From assembly GCF_000708715.2 (NCBI RefSeq), contig NZ_JENB01000021.1, forward strand, positions 1 through 64,000: 64,000 bases of DNA. The letters run 5' to 3'. The notes under the pieces were generated by a model that worked only from the letters and a program-made list of their open reading frames with translations, searched no databases and was not told where the DNA came from. Source of the DNA: Pseudomonas putida W15Oct28. Lineage in GTDB: Bacteria; Pseudomonadota; Gammaproteobacteria; Pseudomonadales; Pseudomonadaceae. Shown here piece after piece: positions 54,270-64,000 of this stretch (positions are counted from its first letter, which is position 1; each line of letters opens with the position of its first letter). A program made the translations under genes and the position numbers.

Positions 54270-57023
54270 ATGCTTCGAATTCGCAAACTGGTTCTGGCCA
54301 TGGCTGCAGCATCAGCGCTGTCGTCTGGCATGGCGAATGCGCTGGGCCTGGGGGAGCTGACCCTGAAGTCGGCACAGAATCAGCCGCTGGACGCCGAGAT
54401 CGAATTGCTCGACGTGCGCGACCTCAAAGCCGCCGAAGTGGCGCCAAGCCTGGCGCCGCCGGAAGAGTTCAGCAAGGCCGGGGTGGCGTTTCCGACGTAC
54501 CTCGAAGACCTGACCTTCACACCGGTGATCAACCCCAACGGCAAGAGCGTGCTGCGGGTTACCTCCAGCCAGCCGCTGCCAGGGACAGTGGTCAAGTTCC
54601 TGGTCCAGGTGATGTGGCCGCAGGGCCGCCTGCTGCGTGACTACAGCGTGCTGCTCGACCAGGCCAAGGCCCAGGGTGACAAGCCGGCGGCGGGTAACGT
54701 CGCGCCGGCGGTAACCGGTGCCAGCAACTACACCACCCAGCGCCGCGACACCCTGTGGCAGATTGCTGCGCGCAACACCCAGGGTGGCTCGATCCAGCAG
54801 ACCATGATCGCGATCCAGGCGTTGAACCCTGACGCCTTCATCGGCAACAACATCAACCAGCTGAAGGTTGGCCAGGTACTGCGCCTGCCCGACCAGCAGC
54901 AGGTCCAGAACATTGCGCAGGGCGAGGCAAACCGCGAGGTGGCCGAACAGTATGCCGCCTGGCGTGAAGGCCGCCGCCTGGGCCCGCGTGCCCGCCAGCT
55001 CGACGCTACCCGCCGTGGCGCCGCCGAAGCTGCCCCGGCGCGTATCGCCCAGGGCGACAACCTGCGCCTGGTCAGCCCGGGTAACCAGGCCGGTGCTGGT
55101 CAGGCCAAGGCACTCAACGACAAGCTGGCCGTGGCCCAGGAAAGCCTGGACACCAGCCGCCGCGACAACGACGAACTGAAAAGCCGCATGACCGACCTGC
55201 AGAGCCAGCTGGACAAGCTGCAGCGTCTGATCGAGCTGAAGAACGACCAGCTGGCGCGCCTTGAAGGCCAGGGCGCAGCCGCTCCGGCAGTGGCTGCTGC
55301 AACGCCGGCCCAGCCGGCAGCGGCAGCTCAGCCGGCAGTCAAGCCGGCACCTGCTGCCGTCGACACCGCGCCCAAGCCGGTGCCGGCCGCCAAACCTGTG
55401 CCAGCGACCCAGCCGAACAGTGCACTCGACCAGGTCCTGGGCAACCCGTGGCTGCTTGGGCTGATTGCCGGCTCCAGCATCCTGGTGCTGGCGTTGTTGC
55501 TGTGGCTGCTGGCGCGCAAGCGCAAGGCCCAGCAAGAGGCTGAAAAGCACCTGCGCATGGCGCGGGCGCTGGAAGAAGAGCAAGGCACAGGTTTCGACAA
55601 CGATACCGAGAGCCTCGACGGCGTCGAAGTCTCGGAGCCAAGCGTGACCCTGTCGCCCGCTGTGGTCGCAGCTTCGGCTGCCGCTGCTGTTGCTGCGGAA
55701 AAAGTGGCAGCGCCAGCCACCGAGGCAGAGCTCGAGCCTGAGCCGTACGCCGACCCGCACGCCGCGCTGCTGGCCCAAGTCGATGAATGCCTGGCCGAGG
55801 GCCGCCTGAACCGCGCCACCGAACTGCTGGAGCCCGCCGTGGACACCGCGCCGGAGCGTGACGACCTGCGCCTGAAACTGATGGACGTGTACGCCCGCCA
55901 GGGTGACCAGAGCGCGTTCGCCGAACAGGAGCGCAAGTTGCCGGCCAGCGAGCAGAACGCTGCTGAAGTCGCCGGGCTGAAAGAACGTTACCCGGCCATG
56001 CTTGGCCTGGCCGCTGCCGGCCTGGGTGCGGCGGCACTGGCTGCCGAGATGGATGAGCAGTACGTGCAGGAACTGCTGCACGACGAGCCAGAGGCACCGG
56101 TAGTTGCCGATGTGGTGCCTGACGAGGTGCCTGAGTTCGAGCCACAGGTAGACGCTGAGCCAGAGGTTGTGGCGCAAGCAGAGCCTGAAGCCGAGCTGGA
56201 TGCCTTCGAAGAAGTGCCGACCCTTGATGCACCGGGCCTGGATGAGCAGGACCTGGACAGTGACTTTGACTTGAGCCTGGGTGAAGACCTGCCGGAAGAA
56301 GACCCGCTGGCAGCGCCGTTGTTGGACGAGCCGGCGGCACAGGAGCCTGTACCCGACGAGCTGGTAATTGCCGAGCCTGTGCTGGATGAGCCGGGGCTGG
56401 AAGAGGTTCAGCCAGAAGAACAGCCGTTTGCCGTGGATGCCGAACTGCAAGCCGACGCCGACGCTGATTTCGAGGCCATGCTGGCCCAGGCAGAGCCACA
56501 GCCTGCCGTGGACCTGTCCGATTTCGACCTCGATGTCACCGAGCCGGTTGCCCCTGCCGCCCCGGATGCTGTGGAAGAGGCCCCGGTGGACATCGCCGCC
56601 GAACTGGCTGCCTTCGACAGCGTGCCGGAGTTTGACCCGGTCTCCGAGTTCGACATGCCGTCGGACTTCGACCTGTCGCTGTCGCTGGACGACGATTCGC
56701 CGGCAGCCAAGAGCTTTGCCTCGGAGCTGGACGACGTCAACGCCGAGCTGGACAAGCTGTCGCAGAGCCTCGAATCGCCATCGCTGGAGCCACACTTCAC
56801 CAGCGAGGACGCGGTTGCGCAGCCTGAGCCAGAGCCCTTGGACGACCTGGACTTCGACTTCTTCTCCGGCAGTGACGAAGTAGCCACCAAGCTCGACCTG
56901 GCCCGCGCCTACATCGACATGGGCGACAACCAGGGCGCGCGCGACATCCTTGATGAAGTGGTCAAGGACGGCGACGACACCCAGCGCCAGGAAGCCGAGG
57001 GCATGCTCTCTCGCCTGGTCTGA
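54270..57023 (+). CDS. fimV: FimV, polar hub protein
   Basis: A 917-residue inner-membrane protein needed for type IV pilus assembly and polar organisation. Signal peptide (residues 1-24), conserved FimV N-terminal domain (about 25-135), a LysM peptidoglycan-binding motif (about 152-207), a coiled coil (about 285-330), a Pro/Ala linker, one membrane helix (about 393-415), then a long acidic cytoplasmic part and the C-terminal TPR-like FimV domain (LDLARAYIDMGDNQGARDILDEVVKDGD). Full length. Its presence contrasts with the missing pilZ at the holB locus. An inverted REP pair follows. Confidence 0.95.
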   Translation: MLRIRKLVLAMAAASALSSGMANALGLGELTLKSAQNQPLDAEIELLDVRDLKAAEVAPSLAPPEEFSKAGVAFPTYLEDLTFTPVINPNGKSVLRVTSSQPLPGTVVKFLVQVMWPQGRLLRDYSVLLDQAKAQGDKPAAGNVAPAVTGASNYTTQRRDTLWQIAARNTQGGSIQQTMIAIQALNPDAFIGNNINQLKVGQVLRLPDQQQVQNIAQGEANREVAEQYAAWREGRRLGPRARQLDATRRGAAEAAPARIAQGDNLRLVSPGNQAGAGQAKALNDKLAVAQESLDTSRRDNDELKSRMTDLQSQLDKLQRLIELKNDQLARLEGQGAAAPAVAAATPAQPAAAAQPAVKPAPAAVDTAPKPVPAAKPVPATQPNSALDQVLGNPWLLGLIAGSSILVLALLLWLLARKRKAQQEAEKHLRMARALEEEQGTGFDNDTESLDGVEVSEPSVTLSPAVVAASAAAAVAAEKVAAPATEAELEPEPYADPHAALLAQVDECLAEGRLNRATELLEPAVDTAPERDDLRLKLMDVYARQGDQSAFAEQERKLPASEQNAAEVAGLKERYPAMLGLAAAGLGAAALAAEMDEQYVQELLHDEPEAPVVADVVPDEVPEFEPQVDAEPEVVAQAEPEAELDAFEEVPTLDAPGLDEQDLDSDFDLSLGEDLPEEDPLAAPLLDEPAAQEPVPDELVIAEPVLDEPGLEEVQPEEQPFAVDAELQADADADFEAMLAQAEPQPAVDLSDFDLDVTEPVAPAAPDAVEEAPVDIAAELAAFDSVPEFDPVSEFDMPSDFDLSLSLDDDSPAAKSFASELDDVNAELDKLSQSLESPSLEPHFTSEDAVAQPEPEPLDDLDFDFFSGSDEVATKLDLARAYIDMGDNQGARDILDEVVKDGDDTQRQEAEGMLSRLV

Positions 57024-57047
57024 GGCGCTACCGCAGGCAGTGCAGTG

Positions 57048-57167
57048 CCTGTAGGAGCGGCCTTGTGTCGCGAACGGGCCGCAAGCGGCCCCGACGATAT
57101 CTGCTGCGAAGCTGAAAATCTGGGGCCGCGTTGCGGCCCATCGCGACACAAGGCCGCTCCTACAAGG
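57048..57167. repeat. Inverted REP pair after fimV
   Basis: Arms at 57048-57093 and 57121-57167 of the GTAGGAGCGGCCTTGTGTCGCGA family, with slightly diverged inner parts. Confidence 0.85.
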
Positions 57168-57193
57168 GCTTGCGTCAGCTTGATGTGCCATCA

Positions 57194-57232
57194 ACAACGG
57201 CAGCCCTACACGGCTGCCGTTGTCGTTATAAT
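57194..57232 (+). promoter_or_regulatory. 12-bp hairpin next to a TATAAT box before truA
   Basis: ACAACGGCAGCC (57194-57205) and GGCTGCCGTTGT (57212-57223) form a perfect 12-bp stem with a 6-nt loop. A perfect -10 (TATAAT, 57227-57232) begins 4 nt later. No clear -35 is seen. It could be a terminator for fimV, an operator, or both. Confidence 0.45.
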
Positions 57233-57262
57233 CCCCGCCATTCCGTACACCCCACAGGTTTC

Positions 57263-58123
57263 ATGCGCTTGGACATCATCGACACCGCTGCCGCCGAATC
57301 CGCGGCCGAAGGCTACTCCCGAATCGCCCTGGGCGTGGAATACAAGGGCGCCCGCTACCGCGGCTGGCAGCGTCAGGCCAGTGGAGTGCCCAGCGTTCAG
57401 CAAGCCCTTGAGCAAGCGCTGTCCAAAGTGGCCAATGAACCGATTTCGGTGATCTGCGCCGGGCGTACCGATGCCGGCGTGCATGGCTGCGGGCAGATCG
57501 TGCATTTCGATACCCGCGCCGTACGCGACGAGCGCGCCTGGACCCTGGGCACCAACTTCAACCTGCCGCACGACATCAGCGTGGTCTGGTCGCGGCCGAT
57601 GCCGGCCGACTTCCATGCCCGCTTCAAGGCGTGTGCCCGGCGCTACCGCTACGTCATCTACAACGACCCGATTCGCCCGGCGCACCTGGCCGAGGAAGTG
57701 ACCTGGAACCACCGCCCGCTGGATGTCGAGCGCATGGCCGAAGCGGCGCAGTTCCTGCTTGGTACTCACGACTTCAGCGCCTTCCGTGCCAGCCAGTGCC
57801 AGGCCAAGTCGCCGATCAAGCACATCTACCACCTGCGCGTTACCCGCCATGGCCAGATGATCGTGCTGGACGTGCGCGCCACCGCCTTCCTGCACCACAT
57901 GGTGCGTAACATTGTCGGTGTGCTGACAGCCATCGGCGCCGGCGAGCGCCCGGTCACCTGGGCGCGTGAAGTGCTGGAAGGGCGCGACCGCCGTGAAGCC
58001 GGGGTCACCGCCCATCCGTACGGGCTTTACCTGGTCAAGGTGGAGTACCCCGAGGAATATGTGTTGCCCCAGCGTTACATCGGCCCACACTTTTTGACCG
58101 GCTACGAAGCGTTGGCAGACTGA
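57263..58123 (+). CDS. truA: tRNA pseudouridine synthase A
   Basis: Makes pseudouridine at tRNA positions 38-40. It is 286 residues. The catalytic aspartate is in CAGRTDAGVHGCGQIVHFD near residue 65; GTNFNLPHDISV and the C-terminal FLHHMVRNIVGVL are present. ATG 57263 (MRLDIIDTAAAESAAEGYSR) is chosen; the upstream extension is REP and promoter sequence. trpF follows after 61 nt, as in other gammaproteobacteria. Confidence 0.96.
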   Translation: MRLDIIDTAAAESAAEGYSRIALGVEYKGARYRGWQRQASGVPSVQQALEQALSKVANEPISVICAGRTDAGVHGCGQIVHFDTRAVRDERAWTLGTNFNLPHDISVVWSRPMPADFHARFKACARRYRYVIYNDPIRPAHLAEEVTWNHRPLDVERMAEAAQFLLGTHDFSAFRASQCQAKSPIKHIYHLRVTRHGQMIVLDVRATAFLHHMVRNIVGVLTAIGAGERPVTWAREVLEGRDRREAGVTAHPYGLYLVKVEYPEEYVLPQRYIGPHFLTGYEALAD

Positions 58124-58184
58124 CGGACGAAAAGCCATTTGCTAACATCCGGCCTTTCACCGTAACAATCAGGGTTCGCTGTCC

Positions 58185-58805
58185 ATGAGCAATGTTCGCA
58201 GCAAGATCTGCGGGATTACCCGTATCGAAGACGCACTGGCCGCTGCCGAAGCGGGTGCCGATGCCATCGGCTTTGTCTTCTATGCCAAGAGCCCGCGGGC
58301 CGTGGACGTGCGCCAGGCGCGGGCGATCATTGCCGAGTTGCCACCGTTCGTGACCACGGTCGGGTTGTTCGTCAACGCCTCACGTTGCGAGCTGAACGAG
58401 ATCCTCGAAGTGGTTCCGCTGGACCTGCTACAGTTCCACGGCGACGAAACCCCGCAAGACTGCGAAGGCTACCACCGCCCCTGGATCAAGGCCCTGCGTG
58501 TGCGCCCGGGCGATAACCTGGAGGCGGCCTGCCAGCTTTACGCGGGGGCTCGCGGCATACTACTGGACACCTACGTGGCGGGCGTACCCGGGGGAACCGG
58601 TGAAGCGTTCGACTGGTCACTGGTGCCGGCACACCTGAGCAAGCCCATTATCCTGGCGGGCGGGCTGTCGGCCGATAACGTCGGCCAGGCCATTGCCCAG
58701 GTGCGGCCTTACGCGGTGGATGTCAGCGGTGGTGTCGAACAGGCCAAGGGCATCAAGGACGCGGCGAAAATCGAGGCCTTCATGCAGGCGGTCAAACAGG
58801 CGTGA
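58185..58805 (+). CDS. trpF: Phosphoribosylanthranilate isomerase
   Basis: TIM-barrel enzyme of tryptophan synthesis. It is 206 residues. The catalytic cysteine is in KICGITRIEDA near the N-terminus, the aspartate is in LLDTYVAGVPGGTGEAFDW, and phosphate-binding ILAGGLSADNV and VDVSGGVEQAKGIKD are present. It stands apart from the other trp genes, usual in pseudomonads. The 216-nt spacer to accD probably holds an accD promoter, not resolved by eye. Confidence 0.97.
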   Translation: MSNVRSKICGITRIEDALAAAEAGADAIGFVFYAKSPRAVDVRQARAIIAELPPFVTTVGLFVNASRCELNEILEVVPLDLLQFHGDETPQDCEGYHRPWIKALRVRPGDNLEAACQLYAGARGILLDTYVAGVPGGTGEAFDWSLVPAHLSKPIILAGGLSADNVGQAIAQVRPYAVDVSGGVEQAKGIKDAAKIEAFMQAVKQA

Positions 58806-59021
58806 TGGCAGATGTGACGGCTGGCTGCGCGCCATCGTCCATAGCTTTCGCAGCCCTGCGGGGCAGCCGCCGGTGGCGGCAGAACAACACATTAGCGGTG
58901 GAGTGGCACGCTGGAAGCCCCGGCGGCCGGTCCATCATTGTTTCATAAAAGATTTTGAGCTCAAGGGCAGGGCAGGGCCGGTGAAACCGACCCCCGCCTG
59001 CCAATACTGGAGAAAGAAAGC

Positions 59022-59914
<893 letters not shown>

Positions 59915-59915
<1 letters not shown>

Positions 59916-61222
59916 TGAAACAACGATCCCTGGGCGAATGGCTCGCCTACCTCGAGCAGTTGCACGCCTCGGCCATCGACATGGGCCTGGAGCGGTCGCA
60001 GAAGGTGCTTGCCCGGCTGGCGCTGGGCAAGCTGGCGCCACGCGTGGTGACGGTAACCGGCACCAACGGCAAAGGCTCGACCTGCGCCTTCGTGGCCTCG
60101 TTGCTGCGCGCCCAGGGGCTCAAGGTCGGCGTGTACAGCTCGCCGCACCTGTTGCGTTACAACGAACGGGTAGTGATCGATGGCCAAGAGGCCAGCGATG
60201 AGCGCCTGTGCGAAGCCTTCGCCGCCGTCGAGGCGGCGCGGGGCGAAATTTCTCTGACCTACTTCGAGATGGGCACACTGGCCGCGTTCTGGTTGTTCTA
60301 CCAGTCGCAGCTGGATGCCGTGGTGCTGGAAGTGGGCCTTGGTGGCCGCCTGGACACCGTGAACGTGGTGGATGCCGACCTGGCCCTGGTGACCAGTGTC
60401 GGCGTCGACCATGTCGATTACCTGGGCGATACCCGCGAGCTGGTGGCTTTCGAGAAGGCCGGCATCTTCCGCCCGGGCAAGCCGGCCCTGTGCGGTGACC
60501 TGGACCCGCCACAGCCGTTGCTGGACAAGGCCGCCGAACTGGCTGCGCCGCTGTTCCTGCGTGGCCGTGACTTCGATCTGGTCAGTGCCGATGGCAGCTG
60601 GAGCTGGCGCGGTACGGCGGCTGATGGTGCGCAGGTAGAGCTGCGTGACCTGCCTTTGCTTGACCTGCCCATGGAAAACGCCACGCTGGCCCTGCAGGCT
60701 TACCTGCTGATGGGGCTGCCGTGGGATGGCGCGCAGGTGCGCCAGGCACTGCTGGCGACCCGGATCACCGGCCGCCTCGATCGCCGCCTCCTCAACTTGC
60801 AGGGCAAGCCGGTGGAGCTGCTGCTGGATGTGGGGCACAACCCCCATGCGGCGGAGTATCTGGCCCGGCGTCTGGCGGCCCGGCCGCTCAAAGGGCGTCG
60901 CCTGGCGGTGTTCGGTCTGCTCGTTGACAAGGACCTGGAAGGCGTTGTCGCCCCGCTGCAGGGCCTGGTCGACGACTGGGCCGTGGCGCCGCTGGACACC
61001 CCACGCAGCCGCCCGGCTGCGGAACTGGCCACGGCCTTGACGAACCTCGGTGCTGCGGTGAAGTCTTATGCCAGCGTCGACGCCGCCCTTGAAGGGCAAT
61101 GTGCGCAGGCGACGGCGGATGATCAGATCCTGCTGTTCGGTTCGTTTTTCTGTGTTGCCCAGGCGCTGGAGTGGCTGGAGCGGCACGCCCAGGAGGGTGG
61201 AGAAGATGGCAGTGCTGGATAA
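59915..61222 (+). CDS. folC: Dihydrofolate/folylpolyglutamate synthase
   Basis: Bifunctional enzyme adding glutamate to dihydropteroate and folates. It is 435 residues, Mur-ligase fold. The P-loop is VTGTNGKGSTCAF near residue 50; FEMGTLAAF, the EVGLGGRLDTVN loop and DVGHNPHAAEYLA are present. ATG 59915 overlaps the accD stop (TGATG). Its last 17 nt overlap the SPOR-protein gene. Confidence 0.96.
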
Positions 61223-61871
61223 AGGGATGAAACAGCGCATGGTGGGTGCGCTGGTGCTGGTGGCGCTGGCGGTGATTTTCCTGCCGATGCTGTTCACCCG
61301 CGAGGACGAGATGCGCCAGGTGCACGTCGAAGCCCCGCAGGCACCGGCCATGCCAAGCCTGCCGGAAGTGAAAGTGGACCCGGTCGCCGTGCCGGAGCCG
61401 CAAGTCATTCCGGAGGAGCCGCAGCAGCCACCGGTGGTGGTCGACGAGTCCACTGCGCCGGCCGCTACGCCCAGCCAGCCAATCACGCCTTCGCCGCAGA
61501 CCCAGGCGCAGGTTCAGCCGGCCAAACCGCAGGCCCCGGCACCCAAGGTCGAGCCGAAGCCGGCGGCCACCCCGGCACCTGCCACCGCAGTGGCCAAGCC
61601 AGCTGCCCCCTCGAAGATCGACGTCAATGGCTTGCCTGTCAGCTGGTCCATCCAGTTGGCCAGCCTGTCCAACCGTGCCGGTGCCGAGAAGCTGCAGCAA
61701 ACTCTGCGCAGCCAGGGCTACAACGCCTATATCCGCGCGGCGGGCGGGATGAACCGGGTGTATGTCGGGCCGCTGATCGAGCGGGCCGAGGCCGAGCGCA
61801 CGCGCGATGCCATCAACCGCCAGAACAGCCTCAAGGGCTTTGTGGTGCGCTTCCAGCCAGAGCGCAGCTGA
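61206..61871 (+). CDS. SPOR-domain membrane protein (DedD-like)
   Basis: A 221-residue inner-membrane protein. One N-terminal membrane helix (about 12-30) is followed by a long Pro/Ala/Gln-rich periplasmic linker and a C-terminal SPOR domain (about 140-218) that binds denuded septal peptidoglycan. The folC-SPOR-cvpA-purF order equals folC-dedD-cvpA-purF of E. coli, so this is the DedD position, a minor cell-division protein. ATG 61206 lies inside folC; the longer frame upstream is a shadow. Confidence 0.9.
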   Translation: MAVLDKGMKQRMVGALVLVALAVIFLPMLFTREDEMRQVHVEAPQAPAMPSLPEVKVDPVAVPEPQVIPEEPQQPPVVVDESTAPAATPSQPITPSPQTQAQVQPAKPQAPAPKVEPKPAATPAPATAVAKPAAPSKIDVNGLPVSWSIQLASLSNRAGAEKLQQTLRSQGYNAYIRAAGGMNRVYVGPLIERAEAERTRDAINRQNSLKGFVVRFQPERS

Positions 61872-61879
61872 CAAAGCCC

Positions 61880-61983
61880 GGGCGGCTTTGCCGCCCATTC
61901 GCGGGTAAACCCGCTCCCACAGGTGCAGCGCTGTATTCAATGTCAGCGCGGTCCCTGTGGGAGCGGGTTTACCCGCGAATGGC
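61880..61983. repeat. Hairpin and inverted REP pair
   Basis: GGGCGGC-TTT-GCCGCCC (about 61880-61896) follows the SPOR gene. REPs of the CGCGGGTAAACCCGCTCCCAC type then lie at 61897-61923 and 61954-61983. Confidence 0.8.
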
Positions 61984-62069
61984 CTAACACTAATCCACCC
62001 GACATTCCGCTTACTCCCAGCCCTCCGCTCTGATAAAATGCGCCGCCTCAAACGTCTGCAGGCAGCACC

Positions 62070-62627
62070 GTGGCATTTACCTTGGTTGATTGGGCGATCA
62101 TCGCGATCATCGCCGTCTCCACACTGATCAGTCTCAAGCGCGGCTTCGTCAAGGAAGCCTTGTCCTTGCTCATCTGGATCATTGCCGGTGCGGTTGCCTG
62201 GATGTTCGGCGGTTCGCTCTCGGTGTATCTTGAGAGCTATATCCAGACGCCATCGATGCGCGTCATCGCCGGCTGCGCCATTCTTTTCGTCGCCACCTTG
62301 CTGGTGGGGGCCATGGTCAACTTCCTTGTCGGCGAGCTGATCCGTGTGACCGGGCTGTCCGGTACCGATCGTTTCCTGGGCATGGCCTTCGGCGCCGCGC
62401 GCGGGGCCTTGCTGGTAGTGGTGGCCATAGGCCTGATCAGCCTGGGGCCGGTTCAACAAGACATCTGGTGGCAGGAATCACGCCTGATACCACAATTTCT
62501 CTTGGTCGCCGACTGGTCGAAAAACCTGATTTTGGGTTTCACCGGCCAGTGGTCGCCCAGTGGGTTGATCAGCGCTCCGGCTGATCTGCCGTTCAAGGAA
62601 CAGTTGCTCGGGCCCGCAAAGCCCTGA
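62070..62627 (+). CDS. cvpA: CvpA family membrane protein
   Basis: A 185-residue inner-membrane protein with four predicted helices (about 5-25, 30-48, 63-85, 102-125). In E. coli CvpA is linked to colicin V production, purine-related growth and envelope or bile stress; its mechanism is unknown. The GTG start MAFTLVDWAIIAIIAVST fits the family. It is followed after 42 nt by purF, the conserved pairing. Confidence 0.93.
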   Translation: MAFTLVDWAIIAIIAVSTLISLKRGFVKEALSLLIWIIAGAVAWMFGGSLSVYLESYIQTPSMRVIAGCAILFVATLLVGAMVNFLVGELIRVTGLSGTDRFLGMAFGAARGALLVVVAIGLISLGPVQQDIWWQESRLIPQFLLVADWSKNLILGFTGQWSPSGLISAPADLPFKEQLLGPAKP

Positions 62628-62669
62628 GCGCTATTCACTCAAGTTTCGTCAAAGTAGGGGTTGCGTCGC

Positions 62670-64000
62670 ATGTGTGGCATCGTCGGTATCGTCGGTAAGT
62701 CGAACGTCAATCAGGCGCTGTATGACGCGCTTACGGTCCTCCAGCACCGCGGCCAGGACGCTGCCGGTATCGTGACCAGCCATGACGGCCGGTTGTTCCT
62801 GCGCAAGGATAATGGCCTGGTGCGCGACGTCTTCCAGCAGCGCCACATGCAGCGCCTGGTGGGCAGCATGGGCATTGGTCACGTGCGCTACCCCACTGCG
62901 GGCAGCTCGACCTCGGCCGAGGCCCAGCCGTTCTACGTCAACTCGCCGTACGGCATCACCCTGGCCCACAACGGCAACCTGACCAACGTCGAGCAGTTGG
63001 CCAAGGAGATCTACGAGTCCGACCTGCGCCACGTCAACACCAACTCCGACTCGGAAGTGCTGCTGAACGTGTTCGCCCATGAGCTGGCGGTGCGTGGCAA
63101 GCTGCAGCCGACCGAAGAAGACGTGTTCGCTGCTGTTTCCCACGTGCACAGCCGCTGCGTCGGCGGTTACGCGGTGGTGGCGATGGTCACCGGCTACGGT
63201 ATCGTCGGCTTCCGCGACCCCCATGGCATCCGCCCGGTGGTGTTCGGCCAGCGTCACACAGACGAAGGCGTGGAATACATGATCGCCTCCGAAAGCGTGG
63301 CCCTGGACGTGCTCGGCTTCACCCTGATCCGCGACCTGGCGCCGGGCGAAGCGGTGTACATCACCGAAGAAGGCCAGCTGTTCACCAAGCAATGCGCCGA
63401 AGCGCCGAAACTGCAGCCGTGCATCTTCGAACACGTGTACCTGGCGCGCCCGGACTCGATCATCGACGGTATTTCGGTGTACAAGGCCCGTCTGCGCATG
63501 GGTGAGAAACTGGCCGACAAGATCATGCGCGAACGCCCGGAGCATGACATCGACGTGGTCATCCCGATCCCGGACACCAGCCGCACTGCCGCGCTGGAAC
63601 TGGCCAACCGCCTGGGCGTCAAGTTCCGCGAAGGCTTCGTCAAGAACCGCTACATCGGCCGTACCTTCATCATGCCCGGCCAGGCCGCGCGCAAGAAATC
63701 GGTACGCCAGAAGCTCAACGCCATCGAACTGGAATTCCGCGGCAAGAACGTGATGCTGGTGGACGACTCGATCGTGCGCGGCACCACCTGCAAGCAGATC
63801 ATCCAGATGGCCCGCGAAGCCGGTGCCAAGAATGTCTACTTCTGCTCCGCAGCCCCAGCAGTACGCTACCCCAACGTCTACGGCATCGACATGCCGAGTG
63901 TTCACGAACTGATCGCCCACAACCGTACCACCGAACAAGTGGCCGAGTTGATTGGCGCCGACTGGCTGATCTACCAGGACCTGCCGGACCTGATCGACTC
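62670..64000 (+). CDS. purF: Amidophosphoribosyltransferase (3' end outside window)
   Basis: Committed step of purine synthesis, making phosphoribosylamine from PRPP and glutamine. 443 codons are present of about 500. The nucleophile is C2, exposed after loss of Met (MCGIVGIVG). The glutaminase signatures HVRYPTAGSS and AHNGNLTN are present. The PRPP-binding motif VMLVDDSIVRGTTCK lies near residue 365. The frame is open to the window edge. AGTAGGGG upstream is the likely ribosome-binding site. Confidence 0.97.
   Translation, partial: MCGIVGIVGKSNVNQALYDALTVLQHRGQDAAGIVTSHDGRLFLRKDNGLVRDVFQQRHMQRLVGSMGIGHVRYPTAGSSTSAEAQPFYVNSPYGITLAHNGNLTNVEQLAKEIYESDLRHVNTNSDSEVLLNVFAHELAVRGKLQPTEEDVFAAVSHVHSRCVGGYAVVAMVTGYGIVGFRDPHGIRPVVFGQRHTDEGVEYMIASESVALDVLGFTLIRDLAPGEAVYITEEGQLFTKQCAEAPKLQPCIFEHVYLARPDSIIDGISVYKARLRMGEKLADKIMRERPEHDIDVVIPIPDTSRTAALELANRLGVKFREGFVKNRYIGRTFIMPGQAARKKSVRQKLNAIELEFRGKNVMLVDDSIVRGTTCKQIIQMAREAGAKNVYFCSAAPAVRYPNVYGIDMPSVHELIAHNRTTEQVAELIGADWLIYQDLPDLID

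Noticed and set aside
54312..57197. Minus-strand open frame of 961 codons opposite fimV
   Set aside because: A shadow of fimV; it starts inside REP sequence and matches no family.

Overview
The window is a stretch of bacterial core chromosome from a pseudomonad of the Pseudomonas putida group. The gene order exbB-exbD-lpxK-kdsB-murB / rne / rluC / plsX-fabD-fabG-acpP-fabF-pabC-mltG-tmk-holB / moaA / uvrB / gltX / leuCD-leuB-asd-usg-fimV-truA-trpF-accD-folC-cvpA-purF is, from memory, the order of P. putida KT2440 around PP_1898 to PP_2000. The many head-to-head REP palindromes of the type GGGAGCGGGC...GCCCGCGAA are also typical of that group. No prophage, transposase, CRISPR array or rRNA operon was seen.

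Layout. Positions 1-5037 (+): ExbB/ExbD energy-transducing pair, then lpxK, a Trm112-like protein, kdsB, a low-molecular-weight phosphatase and murB, mostly translationally coupled (lipid A, Kdo and peptidoglycan precursors). 5346-8564 (-): RNase E, with a promoter candidate about 730 nt upstream. 9358-11988 (+): rluC, a HAD phosphatase and sppA. 12063-21800: maf (-), then the fatty-acid cluster yceD-rpmF-plsX-fabD-fabG-acpP-fabF-pabC-mltG-tmk-holB (+), then tatD. 22614-23342: a repeat-rich spacer with a palindromic mobile-looking element and, on the minus strand, the small RNA RgsA. 23343-26915: TetR regulator, moaA, a DUF4823 lipoprotein, a DUF1285 protein and a periplasmic cupin. 26973-30612: tRNA-Asn, an aromatic/aspartate aminotransferase and SOS-controlled uvrB. 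30774-33369 (-): an EmrAB-type efflux pair. 33513-36054: gltX and a threefold tRNA-Ala/tRNA-Glu array. 36227-39926: a TetR-hydrolase unit, a thioesterase, dusC and the heat-shock gene ibpA behind a sigma32-like promoter and a ROSE-type RNA thermometer. 40126-44362 (-): a five-PAS GGDEF/EVL protein and a LysR regulator divergent from leuC. 44494-49793 (+): leuC, leuD, a methyltransferase, leuB and asd. 49908-52985 (-): a large StcE/TagA-like M66 metalloprotease lipoprotein, the clearest accessory gene. 53194-64000 (+): usg, fimV, truA, trpF, accD, folC, a SPOR protein, cvpA and the first 443 codons of purF.

Most of the window is housekeeping: envelope precursors, fatty acids, leucine/aspartate/tryptophan biosynthesis, RNA decay and repair. 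The unusual material is the M66 protease with C-terminal lectin-like repeats, two copies of a roughly 275-bp REP-core-REP element whose arms belong to different REP families, RNA-level regulators (ROSE thermometer, RgsA, long rne leader, possible leaderless starts), and the absence of pilZ between holB and tatD. Comparisons with named strains are from memory and were not computed.
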